Below are positions 6,334 through 14,129 of a stretch of 17,234 nt of DNA, in pieces. Every line of letters begins with the position of its first letter. Position 1 is the stretch's first letter. The DNA comes from Bacteroidales bacterium UBA1757. GTDB lineage: Bacteria; Bacteroidota; Bacteroidia; Bacteroidales; UBA1402. The position numbers were made by a program, and so were the translations under genes. The notes under the pieces were generated by a model. The model was not told the origin of the DNA, did no database searches, and was given only the letters and a program-made list of their open reading frames with translations. The stretch is from assembly GCA_002315625.1 (NCBI GenBank), contig DCHH01000131.1, positions 1-17,234 on the forward strand, read 5' to 3'.

Positions 6334-9300
6334 TCACAATTTTGATACATTTATATATAGTTTGTAGTCGTCCATGTCTAATTCGACAGGATTTTCCACT
6401 ATTTCCTTAACGATGATATCATCGGCAAGTACCTGAGATGCAATATATTGCTTCCATACAGCCACAGCCTTGTCGGTATTGGGATTCTCTGAAATCTGTA
6501 CCATTATGCGGTCGGTGATTTCAAATCCCTGCGACTTGCGCAGATTCTGGATACGGTTCACAAGTTCACGGGCTATACCCTCTTCGCGCAAGGCTTCAGT
6601 CACCTCAACCTCAAGGGCCACAGTCAAGCGTCCTTCGTTGGCCACCAGCAGACCGGGAATATCTTCCGAATAGAACTCGACATCGGTTGCATCAACCGTA
6701 ATGGCATTGCCTTCAACTGTCAATGTGCAGGTTCCATTAGCCTCAAATTCGAAAATCTGCTCCTGAGGCATCGTCTTAAGCATTTCTGCCACCTGCTTCA
6801 TCTGCTTGCCGCATTTTGGGCCGAGTTTCTTGAAGTCGGGCTTGATGCGTTTGGTAAGGATGCCCGCGGCGTTCTCCACAAACTGCATCTCCTTGACATT
6901 CACCTCACTGAGAATCAGGTCACGAACTGCCTCGATAGCCTGCCGCTGCTCCTCGCCCAGTGCGGGAAGGATAATGGCCTGAAGCGGCTGACGCACCTTG
7001 ATGTTGACTTTGCGGCGCAGGGCAAGTACCATAGAGGTAATCTGCTGGGCCATCAACATGCGGTAATTGAGCTTTTCGTCTATCAGGCTTTCGTCCGCTT
7101 TGGGATAGAGGGCAAGATGTACCGACTCTGACTTGTCACGCCCTGTCACTGCATTCAGGTCAAGGAAAAGTTTATCTGCATAGAACGGAGCAATCGGGGC
7201 CATCAGGCGGGAAACGGTTTCCAGACAGGTGTAAAGGGTCTGGTAGGCGGACAGTTTGTCCTTGTCCATAGTACCGCCCCAGAAGCGCTTGCGGTTCAGC
7301 CTCACGTACCAGTTGCTGAGATTCTCCTGTACGAAATCGCTTATTGCACGACCGGACTTTGTGGCTTCATAATCGGCGTAGTCGGCATCTGTCTGACGTA
7401 CCAGGCCGTTGAGCATGGAGAGAATCCAGCGGTCGATTTCGGGACGCTCACTGACGGGGACTTCAGGCTCCTTTCCAGTGAACCCATCCACGTTTGCATA
7501 GAGAGCAAAGAACGAATAGGTATTGTAAAGAGTTCCGAAGAACTTTCTTCGCACTTCTTCAACTCCCTCAGTATCAAAGCGTAAATTATCCCAGGGCGAG
7601 GCGTTGGTAATCATGTACCAGCGTAACGGATCCGAACCGTATTTTTCGATGGTGCCGAACGGATCGACAGCATTTCCAAGCCGTTTGGACATCTTCATTC
7701 CGTTCTTGTCAAGTACGAGTCCGTTGGATACGACGTTCTTGTAGGCGACCGAGTCGAAAATCATCGTGGCCAGAGCATGCAGTGTATAGAACCATCCGCG
7801 GGTCTGATCTACACCTTCAGCGATAAAGTCGGCCGGATAAATCTGACGGCTGTCAAAGGCCTCCTTATTCTCAAACGGATAGTGAATCTGGGCGTACGGC
7901 ATGGCACCGCTGTCGAACCAGACGTCTATGAGGTCGGTTTCGCGTTTCATTGGCTTGCCGGAGGCGCTTACCAGCACGATATCATCTACGTACGGACGAT
8001 GAAGGTCAATCTTGTCGTAGTTTTCCTTTGTCATCAGACCTGGCACGAAGCCTTTCTCCTTATATGGATTGGAAGTCATGAAGCCGGCAGCGACAGACTT
8101 TTCAATTTCGCTGTAAAGTTCCTCAACGCTACCGATACAGATTTCCTCGCGGGTGTCACGGTTGCGCCATACGGGAAGGGGAGTGCCCCAGTAGCGGCTG
8201 CGACTCAGGTTCCAGTCGTTCAGGTTTTCCAGCCACTTGCCGAAACGGCCGCTTCCGGTTGATTCGGGCTTCCAGTTGATTGTGCGGTTGAGTTCCATCA
8301 TCCTTTCGCGGCAGGCGCTTGCACGGATAAACCAGCTGTCAAGGGGATAGTAGAGCACGGGCTTGTCGGTACGCCAGCAATGGGGGTATTCATGTTCGTG
8401 CTTTTCAACCCTGAAGGCAGTCCCTTCACGCTTCATCTCGATGGAGAGGATTATGTTCAGGTCGTCGTTCTTTGCTGCTGCAACATCATCGTACTTACCG
8501 TTCACGTTGTAGGCAGGAGAGTAGGCGTTCTTCACATAGTCGCCGGCATGACGGGAGTAAGCCTCCACGTTGACGCACTTTTCAACAAATGTCGGGTCAC
8601 AGTCGTCAAGGACGTAATATTTGCCGGTCATATCGACCATCGGGCGGGTCTCCTCCAACTTGTTGACCATGAACAGTGAAGGTATTCCGGCAGCCTTTGC
8701 CACCTTGGCATCGTCGGCACCGAAAGTCGGGGCGATATGTACGATACCCGTACCGTCCTCAGTGGTCACATAGTCACCGGGGATTACACGGAAAGCCTCG
8801 GAAGAGAGCTCCACGAAGGTGTCCTTTCCTGAGCAGAATGTCTTTTCGGGGTGCTTGGAAGCATAGTCCTTCACGTACTGCGGGGCATTCTCGTCGATTT
8901 TTTCCAGCGGCTTGACCCATGGCATCAGTTGCTCGTAGTGCATTCCCACGAGGTCTTTGCCCTTGTAGCGGCCGACAATACGGTAGGGAAGTTCCTTGCC
9001 GTTGACCTGGTTGATGTCGAGAGCCTCCATCTCGGCAAGCGTCTCGTAGCATTTTCCCTTCAGGTAGGCGCTGAGGCGGGCCTCGGCCATAATTATGGTA
9101 AGTCTGTCACCATTATAGGGATTGAAAGTCTGAACCGCCACATAGTCAATGTCCGGTCCGACGCAAAGTGCTGTATTTGAAGGTAATGTCCACGGAGTAG
9201 TGGTCCAGGCGATGAAGCAGGGCTTGCCCCACTCGGTCATTTCGGGACGCGGGTCAACCATCTTGAATATAGCCGTAGCGGTGGTATCCTTTACCGTGCG

Positions 9301-9906
9301 GTAGCATCCGGGCTGGTTGAGTTCGTGGCTTGACAAACCGGTACCTGCTGCAGGCGAATAGGGCTGGATGGTGTAACCTTTATAGAGAAGACCTTTGTTG
9401 TACAGCTGTCTGAGCAGCCACCAGAGGGTTTCGATGTAACGGTTGTCGTAGGTTATGTAGGGATTCTCAAGGTCAACCCAGTAGCCCATACGGTGGGTCA
9501 GGTCGGTCCACTCCTTTGTGAATTTCATCACGTCGCGACGGCAGGCGGCGTTGTAGTCGTCAACCGAAATCTTCTTGCCGATATCTTCCTTTGTGATGCC
9601 AAGCGCTTTCTCAACTCCAAGTTCGACAGGCAGCCCGTGGGTGTCCCAACCGGCCTTGCGCTTTACCTGATACCCCTTCATCGTCTTGTAACGGCAGAAG
9701 ATATCCTTGATTGAACGGGCGATGACGTGGTGGATGCCGGGCATTCCGTTTGCCGATGGCGGCCCTTCATAAAACACGAATGAAGGACATCCTTCACGTT
9801 CTTCTGTACTCTTGTGGAACAAATCTTTCGCATCCCATTCTCCGAGGACCTCTTTGTTGATTGCTGAAAGGTCGAAACCGGAGTATTCCTTGAATTTATC
9901 AGACAT
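6334..9906 (-). CDS. ileS: Isoleucyl-tRNA synthetase, type 2 (IleRS2-like) with GxHH signature
   Basis: A cytoplasmic class I synthetase that charges tRNA-Ile with isoleucine. The product has 1190 residues, long like the eukaryote-type IleRS2 group rather than the ~930-residue IleRS1. The HIGH-site reads GIHH at residues 57-60 (SANGMPGIHH), with His and Gly swapped relative to HxGH. KMSKR is at 738-742 in NGMKMSKRLGNAVDPFG. The CP1 editing domain shows the Thr-rich WTTTPWTLPSN at 234-244 and a GTGIVHIAPTFGADD segment, so misacylated Val-tRNA editing should be intact. An anticodon-binding helical domain and C-terminal domain follow. An in-frame upstream ATG at 9948 is rejected because it lies in the promoter -7 box; MSDKFKEYSGFDLS is the natural start. 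It heads the operon with the dksA-like gene, lspA and the DUF4296 gene. No T-box leader is present. Confidence 0.98.
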   Translation of the reverse strand: MSDKFKEYSGFDLSAINKEVLGEWDAKDLFHKSTEEREGCPSFVFYEGPPSANGMPGIHHVIARSIKDIFCRYKTMKGYQVKRKAGWDTHGLPVELGVEKALGITKEDIGKKISVDDYNAACRRDVMKFTKEWTDLTHRMGYWVDLENPYITYDNRYIETLWWLLRQLYNKGLLYKGYTIQPYSPAAGTGLSSHELNQPGCYRTVKDTTATAIFKMVDPRPEMTEWGKPCFIAWTTTPWTLPSNTALCVGPDIDYVAVQTFNPYNGDRLTIIMAEARLSAYLKGKCYETLAEMEALDINQVNGKELPYRIVGRYKGKDLVGMHYEQLMPWVKPLEKIDENAPQYVKDYASKHPEKTFCSGKDTFVELSSEAFRVIPGDYVTTEDGTGIVHIAPTFGADDAKVAKAAGIPSLFMVNKLEETRPMVDMTGKYYVLDDCDPTFVEKCVNVEAYSRHAGDYVKNAYSPAYNVNGKYDDVAAAKNDDLNIILSIEMKREGTAFRVEKHEHEYPHCWRTDKPVLYYPLDSWFIRASACRERMMELNRTINWKPESTGSGRFGKWLENLNDWNLSRSRYWGTPLPVWRNRDTREEICIGSVEELYSEIEKSVAAGFMTSNPYKEKGFVPGLMTKENYDKIDLHRPYVDDIVLVSASGKPMKRETDLIDVWFDSGAMPYAQIHYPFENKEAFDSRQIYPADFIAEGVDQTRGWFYTLHALATMIFDSVAYKNVVSNGLVLDKNGMKMSKRLGNAVDPFGTIEKYGSDPLRWYMITNASPWDNLRFDTEGVEEVRRKFFGTLYNTYSFFALYANVDGFTGKEPEVPVSERPEIDRWILSMLNGLVRQTDADYADYEATKSGRAISDFVQENLSNWYVRLNRKRFWGGTMDKDKLSAYQTLYTCLETVSRLMAPIAPFYADKLFLDLNAVTGRDKSESVHLALYPKADESLIDEKLNYRMLMAQQITSMVLALRRKVNIKVRQPLQAIILPALGEEQRQAIEAVRDLILSEVNVKEMQFVENAAGILTKRIKPDFKKLGPKCGKQMKQVAEMLKTMPQEQIFEFEANGTCTLTVEGNAITVDATDVEFYSEDIPGLLVANEGRLTVALEVEVTEALREEGIARELVNRIQNLRKSQGFEITDRIMVQISENPNTDKAVAVWKQYIASQVLADDIIVKEIVENPVELDMDDYKLYINVSKL

Positions 9907-9907
9907 G

Positions 9908-9922
9908 ACTATCACTAATAGT
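9908..9922 (-). other. Small hairpin just before the ileS start codon
   Basis: The arms ACTAT and ATAGT are perfect complements around a 5-base loop, ending one base before the ATG at 9906. In the ~35-base leader this AT-rich stem would lie over the ribosome-binding area. It is short and may be chance. Confidence 0.25.
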
Positions 9923-9945
9923 TTGACACGTATAAAATATGCGCG

Positions 9946-9976
9946 CAAAGATAGGAAAAATCACTCTGAAAACAAA
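9946..9976 (-). promoter_or_regulatory. Bacteroidota housekeeping promoter of the ileS operon
   Basis: On the minus strand a -33 TTTG (9973-9976) is followed after exactly 19 bases by TATCTTTG (9946-9953), a full match to the TTTG / TAnnTTTG promoter of Bacteroidota sigma-ABfr. Transcription should start near 9940, giving a leader of ~35 bases to the ileS ATG at 9906. It lies in the 81-bp gap after trmN6, so the ileS operon can be transcribed independently of the upstream operon. Confidence 0.8.
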
Positions 9977-9987
9977 GGGATTTGCTA

Positions 9988-10728
9988 TCACTGACGGTTA
10001 AGGTAATACTCTTCGGTAATACGCCAGTAATCGTCTGTGTATCTGCCTCTTGAATCTGTTATGGAAAGTTTCGTACGGCACAGTCCCTCATGAATCTTTG
10101 AGAACGTCAGCAGGGCCCGCTTGGGTTTCTTCCCTTCAACCGGATACAAATCGCACTGGTACTTGGGGAAAAGCTTGTATTCCCAGCAGTATTCACTGAA
10201 AATCTCTGCTGCTTCATAGGGTACTATGACAGAAAAGAGGCCCTGTGGATGGAGCAGCGGAGCCACCCCTTGAACCAGATTTGCGAAAGTAAGATCCTCG
10301 CTGTGACGGGCCAAGCTGCGGGAATGGTCAATGGGCTTGAGGTCATCCTTGAAGAACGGCGGATTGCTCACGATTAGCTGGAAAGCCTCCTTGACAGGAT
10401 GGCTGAGGTATTCCATCATTTCGGGAAAACAGCCCTGATAAATCTGCAATCTGTCGCTCCACGGACTTTTTGAAAAGTTATCGGCGGCCTGAAAGGAGGC
10501 ATCGATATCCTTTTCAACGGCATCAATCATTGCCTTTTCATAGCGCTGGGCAAGCATCAGGGCAATCAGTCCGCTGCCTGTTCCGATATCCAATATTCTG
10601 GTAACCTCAGCATCAGTTTCGGGGACTTCGGCCCAGGCTCCAAGCGTGACCCCGTCCATGCCCACTTTCATCCCACATTGGTCGTGGAAAACCTCAAACT
10701 GCCTGAAACGGAACGATGGTGACGACAT
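9988..10728 (-). CDS. trmN6: tRNA1(Val) (adenine(37)-N6)-methyltransferase
   Basis: An S-adenosylmethionine-dependent N6-adenine methyltransferase; the E. coli homologue YfiC/TrmN6 methylates A37 of tRNA1(Val). The protein has 246 residues, the normal length. The family N-terminus is present (FRFRQFEVFHDQCGMKVGMDGVTLGAW split over residues 6-32, with family-typical MKVG and DGVxLGAWA). Motif I, the cofactor loop, is DIGTGSG at 47-53, and the adenine-binding catalytic motif NPPF is at 122-125. A Lys-rich KKPKR segment near residue 205 could help bind RNA. It is the third gene of the divIC operon, starting 2 bp after the small membrane protein's stop. The Rossmann N6-methyltransferase call is secure; the exact tRNA substrate is inherited from the family. 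Confidence 0.93.
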   Translation of the reverse strand: MSSPSFRFRQFEVFHDQCGMKVGMDGVTLGAWAEVPETDAEVTRILDIGTGSGLIALMLAQRYEKAMIDAVEKDIDASFQAADNFSKSPWSDRLQIYQGCFPEMMEYLSHPVKEAFQLIVSNPPFFKDDLKPIDHSRSLARHSEDLTFANLVQGVAPLLHPQGLFSVIVPYEAAEIFSEYCWEYKLFPKYQCDLYPVEGKKPKRALLTFSKIHEGLCRTKLSITDSRGRYTDDYWRITEEYYLNRQ

Positions 10729-10730
10729 GG

Positions 10731-11105
10731 TTATTTACGTTTTCCTTTTTGGGGTTCATCAGTATCTTCCGGATGCTTCTCATACCATTCTGCCCGCCAA
10801 TTACGGTAGAACTCCAGGACGGCCAGCAACAGCATCAGCACCATGAAAGTGTTGTTGCCCCGATACATAAGGTACCCACTGGCGACCAGCAGCACGACAT
10901 TATAAGCAAACAGGCGATTCAGGCGGCGAAGACGGAAATCATCGCCCCGGTAGGCATACTTCAGATGATATAGCAGGTAGAAGCCGCCACCTGCGACAAA
11001 GCCGTACCACGCCCACTCTTTTCCTTGAAAGAAAAAAACAATTGACAGGCAGAGCAGCAGAGCCGCAGCAGCGTATAGAACAGAATATGGATTTATCTTT
11101 TTCAT
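10731..11105 (-). CDS. Small four-helix integral membrane protein, function unknown
   Basis: A 124-residue protein that I do not recognise beyond being a small Bacteroidota membrane protein. Four hydrophobic stretches are visible at about 8-26, 32-48, 66-81 and 86-100, separated by charged loops (YRGDDFRLRRLNR at 52-64). The C-terminal tail from 101 is strongly charged and ends in QKGKRK. Counting the positive loops, both termini are probably cytoplasmic. It starts 9 bp after the divIC-like gene and ends 2 bp before trmN6, so it is cotranscribed and perhaps coupled with both. That context makes an envelope or division-related role possible but does not show it. Coding reality is supported by the tight spacing and uninterrupted frame. 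Confidence 0.8.
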   Translation of the reverse strand: MKKINPYSVLYAAAALLLCLSIVFFFQGKEWAWYGFVAGGGFYLLYHLKYAYRGDDFRLRRLNRLFAYNVVLLVASGYLMYRGNNTFMVLMLLLAVLEFYRNWRAEWYEKHPEDTDEPQKGKRK

Positions 11106-11114
11106 CTGTAACTG

Positions 11115-11426
11115 TTAACGGTGTTCAAGAAGGAAGACATCCTCATCATCCTTCTTCATCAAATAGCTCTCGCGGGCGGTCTTTTCGAGTTCCTCCTCGC
11201 CGATACGCAAGTTGTCAAGCCGCTTTTTGCTCGCATCACGCTGTGCCTCAAAGCGTTCGATTTCATCCTCCAAGGCGCGGATTTCACGGTTGAACCTTAT
11301 CCGGTTAAATACATTACCACGTCCAACGAAGAGAATCATGGCAAGAAAGAACACCGTGACAATGATGTACTTGTTGCAGTAAGGCTTTACCTTTGCCCAT
11401 AAAGTCTTGATTTTGTCCTTGAACAT
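11115..11426 (-). CDS. DivIC/FtsB-like septum formation initiator protein
   Basis: A bitopic division protein of the FtsB/DivIC family, which bridges FtsL and FtsQ/DivIB in the divisome. With the ATG at 11426 it has 103 residues: a short basic cytoplasmic N-terminus, one membrane helix at ~20-36 (YIIVTVFFLAMILFVG), a coiled coil at ~44-83 (EIRALEDEIERFEAQ), and the family C-terminal signature ARESYLMKKDDEDVFLLE at 84-101. An upstream in-frame ATG at 11459 would add 11 residues, but its codon overlaps the predicted -7 box at 11457-11464, so the later Met is chosen. First gene of a three-gene operon with the small membrane protein and trmN6. Confidence 0.9.
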   Translation of the reverse strand: MFKDKIKTLWAKVKPYCNKYIIVTVFFLAMILFVGRGNVFNRIRFNREIRALEDEIERFEAQRDASKKRLDNLRIGEEELEKTARESYLMKKDDEDVFLLEHR

Positions 11427-11456
11427 ACAGATAACCGAAATAGATTTTTCACAGGG

Positions 11457-11464
11457 CAAAAGTA
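11457..11464 (-). promoter_or_regulatory. -7 box for the divIC operon
   Basis: TACTTTTG on the minus strand fully matches TAnnTTTG, about 30 bases before the chosen divIC-like ATG, in the 84-bp gap after recO. No TTTG is found at the expected -33 distance. The upstream region is A/G-rich. Confidence 0.55.
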
Positions 11465-11510
11465 AGCATATTTTTCCTTCTTTTCGCGCTTATTTTATGC
11501 GAGTCTCAGA

Positions 11511-12236
11511 TTACGGTTCAAAGCACTCCTGCAGGACGGCTAACGATTTGATTTCGGGGAAATCGGCCAGATGGATCCGGTAGTAGTCGAGAATCTGGCG
11601 CAGCAGGTCGGTGCGTTGGCGGTGTGAGAAGCGGTACAAGTGCATATTGTCGAAACGGATGTCCATGAGTTTGGCAAACAGTTGTGCGTCAGTGGGGGTG
11701 AGCCATGCGTTGTGTGGCGGTGGAGCGGGGGTGAAGCATCCTGCCTGTAAGTCGAAGTACCAGCCTGTATGGTTATCTTCCAGGTTGGGGTGGAATCCCA
11801 GGAACAGAGATAATTTAATTAGGAATACCAGATGGAAATTACTGGTTCCGTTTTCAATCTCATCGAGAATCTCTATTGACTGGGTCAGGTACTGGAACAG
11901 GGATTCGCTGGCCTCGGCTTCGTTCAGTACGCGGTAGAGAATCTCGGCCAGGAACATCGAAATGCCGTTTTTGGCCGGGTCTGTGGGTATCCCCTTGAAT
12001 GTGTAAAGGGAGCGGGTTTCCTTGAGCCTTTGAAGTGTCCGGCTCCCTTTATGGTCTGCCTCGTATTCGATGATGGAGAGAGGCTGGAGCATGGCAGGAT
12101 TGACCGCCCTGTTTCTTCGGTGGTTGGCTACCATGTAGGCTATTCTTCCAAAGTCGCGGCTATAGAAATGGACGATTGAATCAGTGTCGCTGTAGCGGAT
12201 GCGAAACAGAACTATGGCCTGACTTTTTACTAGCAT
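11511..12236 (-). CDS. recO: DNA repair and recombination protein RecO
   Basis: A recombination mediator that, with RecR and sometimes RecF, loads RecA onto SSB-coated single-stranded DNA and promotes annealing. The 241-residue length is normal. The N-terminal OB-fold is recognisable (SQAIVLFRIRYSDTDSIVHF at 5-24, then RDFGRIAYMV). The helical C-terminal domain includes FLIKLSLFLGFHPN. Only two cysteines occur in the whole protein and they are not in CxxC pairs, so the zinc finger of many RecO proteins is missing, as is common in Bacteroidota. It is the last gene of the TPR-barrel-recO cluster, 36 bp after the barrel gene, and has no purine-rich Shine-Dalgarno sequence (the stretch before its ATG is C-rich). 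Confidence 0.92.
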   Translation of the reverse strand: MLVKSQAIVLFRIRYSDTDSIVHFYSRDFGRIAYMVANHRRNRAVNPAMLQPLSIIEYEADHKGSRTLQRLKETRSLYTFKGIPTDPAKNGISMFLAEILYRVLNEAEASESLFQYLTQSIEILDEIENGTSNFHLVFLIKLSLFLGFHPNLEDNHTGWYFDLQAGCFTPAPPPHNAWLTPTDAQLFAKLMDIRFDNMHLYRFSHRQRTDLLRQILDYYRIHLADFPEIKSLAVLQECFEP

Positions 12237-12272
12237 CTGTTAAGGGGGGTGGTTAATTCACCGCTTTGCGGT

Positions 12273-14129
12273 TCAGAAAGTTAGCGATGCACCTGCTACG
12301 ATGGTTATTCCGTTCAGGTCGTAGCGGTTCCACCAGGCAGAGGTCCGGTTGAGAAGATTGTCGGCCTGAATGAAGATTCCGATATTGCGGGTGATACGGT
12401 ATGAGGCTTCTGCATTGAGCAGGTGGATGTCGTCTAGCCGGGCAAATGCAAGATTGGCAGTGGAAGGGCGGATTGCAGCGGCATCCGATGAAGAGACGGC
12501 TCCATAGCGTTCCAGTTGCATCTGGTAGGTGAGCGACAGGGTGAGATTGCGGACGGCATTCACGTCGATGCGGGTGTTGAGTTCAATGGAAGGTTTGTAC
12601 CACACTTTTCCACCATTGGCTGATAAAACATCGTCGAGGTTTTTCAGATAGTACGATGCCTGGTCGCTGTTGATTCCAGAGCTGCTTACCGAGCTGGCTT
12701 TCCAGTAGTTGTAGCGGAAATCGGCCATGGCACTAACCTTGTCGCACCAGTTAAGGGTAGCCTCCATACCGGCATAAATCTGGTTAGCATTGGCATAAAG
12801 TGATGCAAACGAAAGGTTCGTCTCGTTGAATGAAAGAACGGGCAGTCCGTTGTCGGTGTAGATTGACGAATTGTAGAACTGGGCCATATCCTTGACCAGG
12901 CGGTAGCCTGCGTAGGGAACGACTTGCAGCATTTCGACCGGTCGCCAGATGAGTTTGCCGCCGACATGGATGGGGGTGTATTCGGGAAGCAGACGTATTG
13001 TCGGATCGATGTAGAGGTTCTCCCGGAATCCTTCAGCAAAGGAGAATGCCTTCTCACCCCCGTTGACAACGATTTGAAGCGATGCGTTTTCCCATAGTGG
13101 AGTAGAGGCTGAAATCTCCGGGGCAATACGGAACTTGTAGCCGTCGCCGCTCATTTTCGAGAAACGTGCGCCTGCAAAGAATGACCAGAGATGCCATTTG
13201 TAACCCACCTGCGGTACGGCTTCAAACCAGAAATTGTTGCCAGGCAGGTCGGGATAAAGATTGCCGGAAGCATGCTCGGAAGGGGCGTTTGAGGTATAAA
13301 GGTATCTCCCACGGACATTAAGCCGGGCTTGCCAGTCCTTGCTGATGTGAGCGATAATGAAGGCTTTCACATCGCTGTCAAGTTCCTTCGGTCCGTTTCC
13401 TGCAGCATTGACTCCATAGACCTGGTTCAGTACAAACCAGTTTTCATCTATCGAAACGCCGAAATCGACATTTTTGCCGTTCGGACGTGAAGCCATCTGA
13501 AAGTGCAGCCCAGTATTTGAGAACCATTGGGCATCAGGTATTTGCAAAGTGCTCCCGTATATTGAAGGGGTGACCGCATTGGGGCTTCCGTAGTAATGCC
13601 AGTTGCAGAATTCCTCTGACAGGCTGACAAGGAAAGAAAGCCGCTCGGTATTTGCGGCATAGTTCACGCTGATACGGTTGTCGCTGTCCCATTTCTTGTT
13701 CTGGGTGCCGCGCTGCTCGCTTCTGTGTTTTATGGAGATATCCAGCCACTGGTTATCGGTGCGCAGAAGGTTGAACTGGCCGTCACCGATAAAGTGGAGA
13801 TGATTGCCGCCCCCAAGGCGCAGATACCCTTTCTGGTACTGGTCTGGGAGTTGCACAACTCCATCAATAGCGCTCAATGTGGAAGCGCCGTTGCTCAGAT
13901 GCAAAAGATTCTCGGAAGTTGAGAAAACAATGTCAGTCTTTTGTGGTTTGAAGGATTCCACTCCAGGCATTGTCCAGATTTTGCCGGCATTCTCAATTTG
14001 CGGGTCGTACTCTTTTTCAAGTACCATGTCGCGTTGAATCTGGTCGGCATTGTCTTGTGCGATGGCAGGTATCAAAGATGTAATGGCAAGTGCCAGAATG
14101 ATATATCTTGTTTTCATAGCGGTCATCAT
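12273..14129 (-). CDS. Outer-membrane beta-barrel protein, TonB-receptor-like but plug-less
   Basis: A 618-residue exported protein. The signal peptide ends AIA-Q at 24/25. After it comes DMVLEKEYDPQIENAGK and a proline-containing stretch, a pattern I associate with a Bacteroidota group annotated as TonB-dependent receptors. The rest is long alternating, aromatic-rich beta strands ending in ITIVAGASLTF with a terminal Phe, the outer-membrane insertion signal. The segment LNAEASYRITRNIGIFIQADNLLNR (in its final 60 residues) resembles the last strands of TonB receptors. No TonB box or plug domain is evident, and 618 residues is short for a SusC-type transporter. Its start overlaps the TPR gene: ATG at 14129 (4-bp overlap) or 14126 (1 bp); an ATG at 14117 would also give a normal signal peptide. 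Function unknown; probably works with the TPR protein. Confidence 0.82.
   Translation of the reverse strand: MMTAMKTRYIILALAITSLIPAIAQDNADQIQRDMVLEKEYDPQIENAGKIWTMPGVESFKPQKTDIVFSTSENLLHLSNGASTLSAIDGVVQLPDQYQKGYLRLGGGNHLHFIGDGQFNLLRTDNQWLDISIKHRSEQRGTQNKKWDSDNRISVNYAANTERLSFLVSLSEEFCNWHYYGSPNAVTPSIYGSTLQIPDAQWFSNTGLHFQMASRPNGKNVDFGVSIDENWFVLNQVYGVNAAGNGPKELDSDVKAFIIAHISKDWQARLNVRGRYLYTSNAPSEHASGNLYPDLPGNNFWFEAVPQVGYKWHLWSFFAGARFSKMSGDGYKFRIAPEISASTPLWENASLQIVVNGGEKAFSFAEGFRENLYIDPTIRLLPEYTPIHVGGKLIWRPVEMLQVVPYAGYRLVKDMAQFYNSSIYTDNGLPVLSFNETNLSFASLYANANQIYAGMEATLNWCDKVSAMADFRYNYWKASSVSSSGINSDQASYYLKNLDDVLSANGGKVWYKPSIELNTRIDVNAVRNLTLSLTYQMQLERYGAVSSSDAAAIRPSTANLAFARLDDIHLLNAEASYRITRNIGIFIQADNLLNRTSAWWNRYDLNGITIVAGASLTF

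Noticed and set aside
7777..8262. 161-codon plus-strand open frame inside ileS
   Set aside because: It is antisense to a strongly conserved part of IleRS, has no recognisable domain, and is explained by codon bias of the gene below it.
9907..9987. T-box or other riboswitch before ileS
   Set aside because: The predicted leader is only ~35 bases with one weak hairpin; too short for a T-box, which is also not typical of Bacteroidota.
12260..12272. Hairpin ACCGC-AAA-GCGGT directly after the barrel stop codon, as a terminator
   Set aside because: Only a 5-bp stem and no T tract follows on the minus strand; recO starts 36 bp after the barrel stop, so readthrough is expected.
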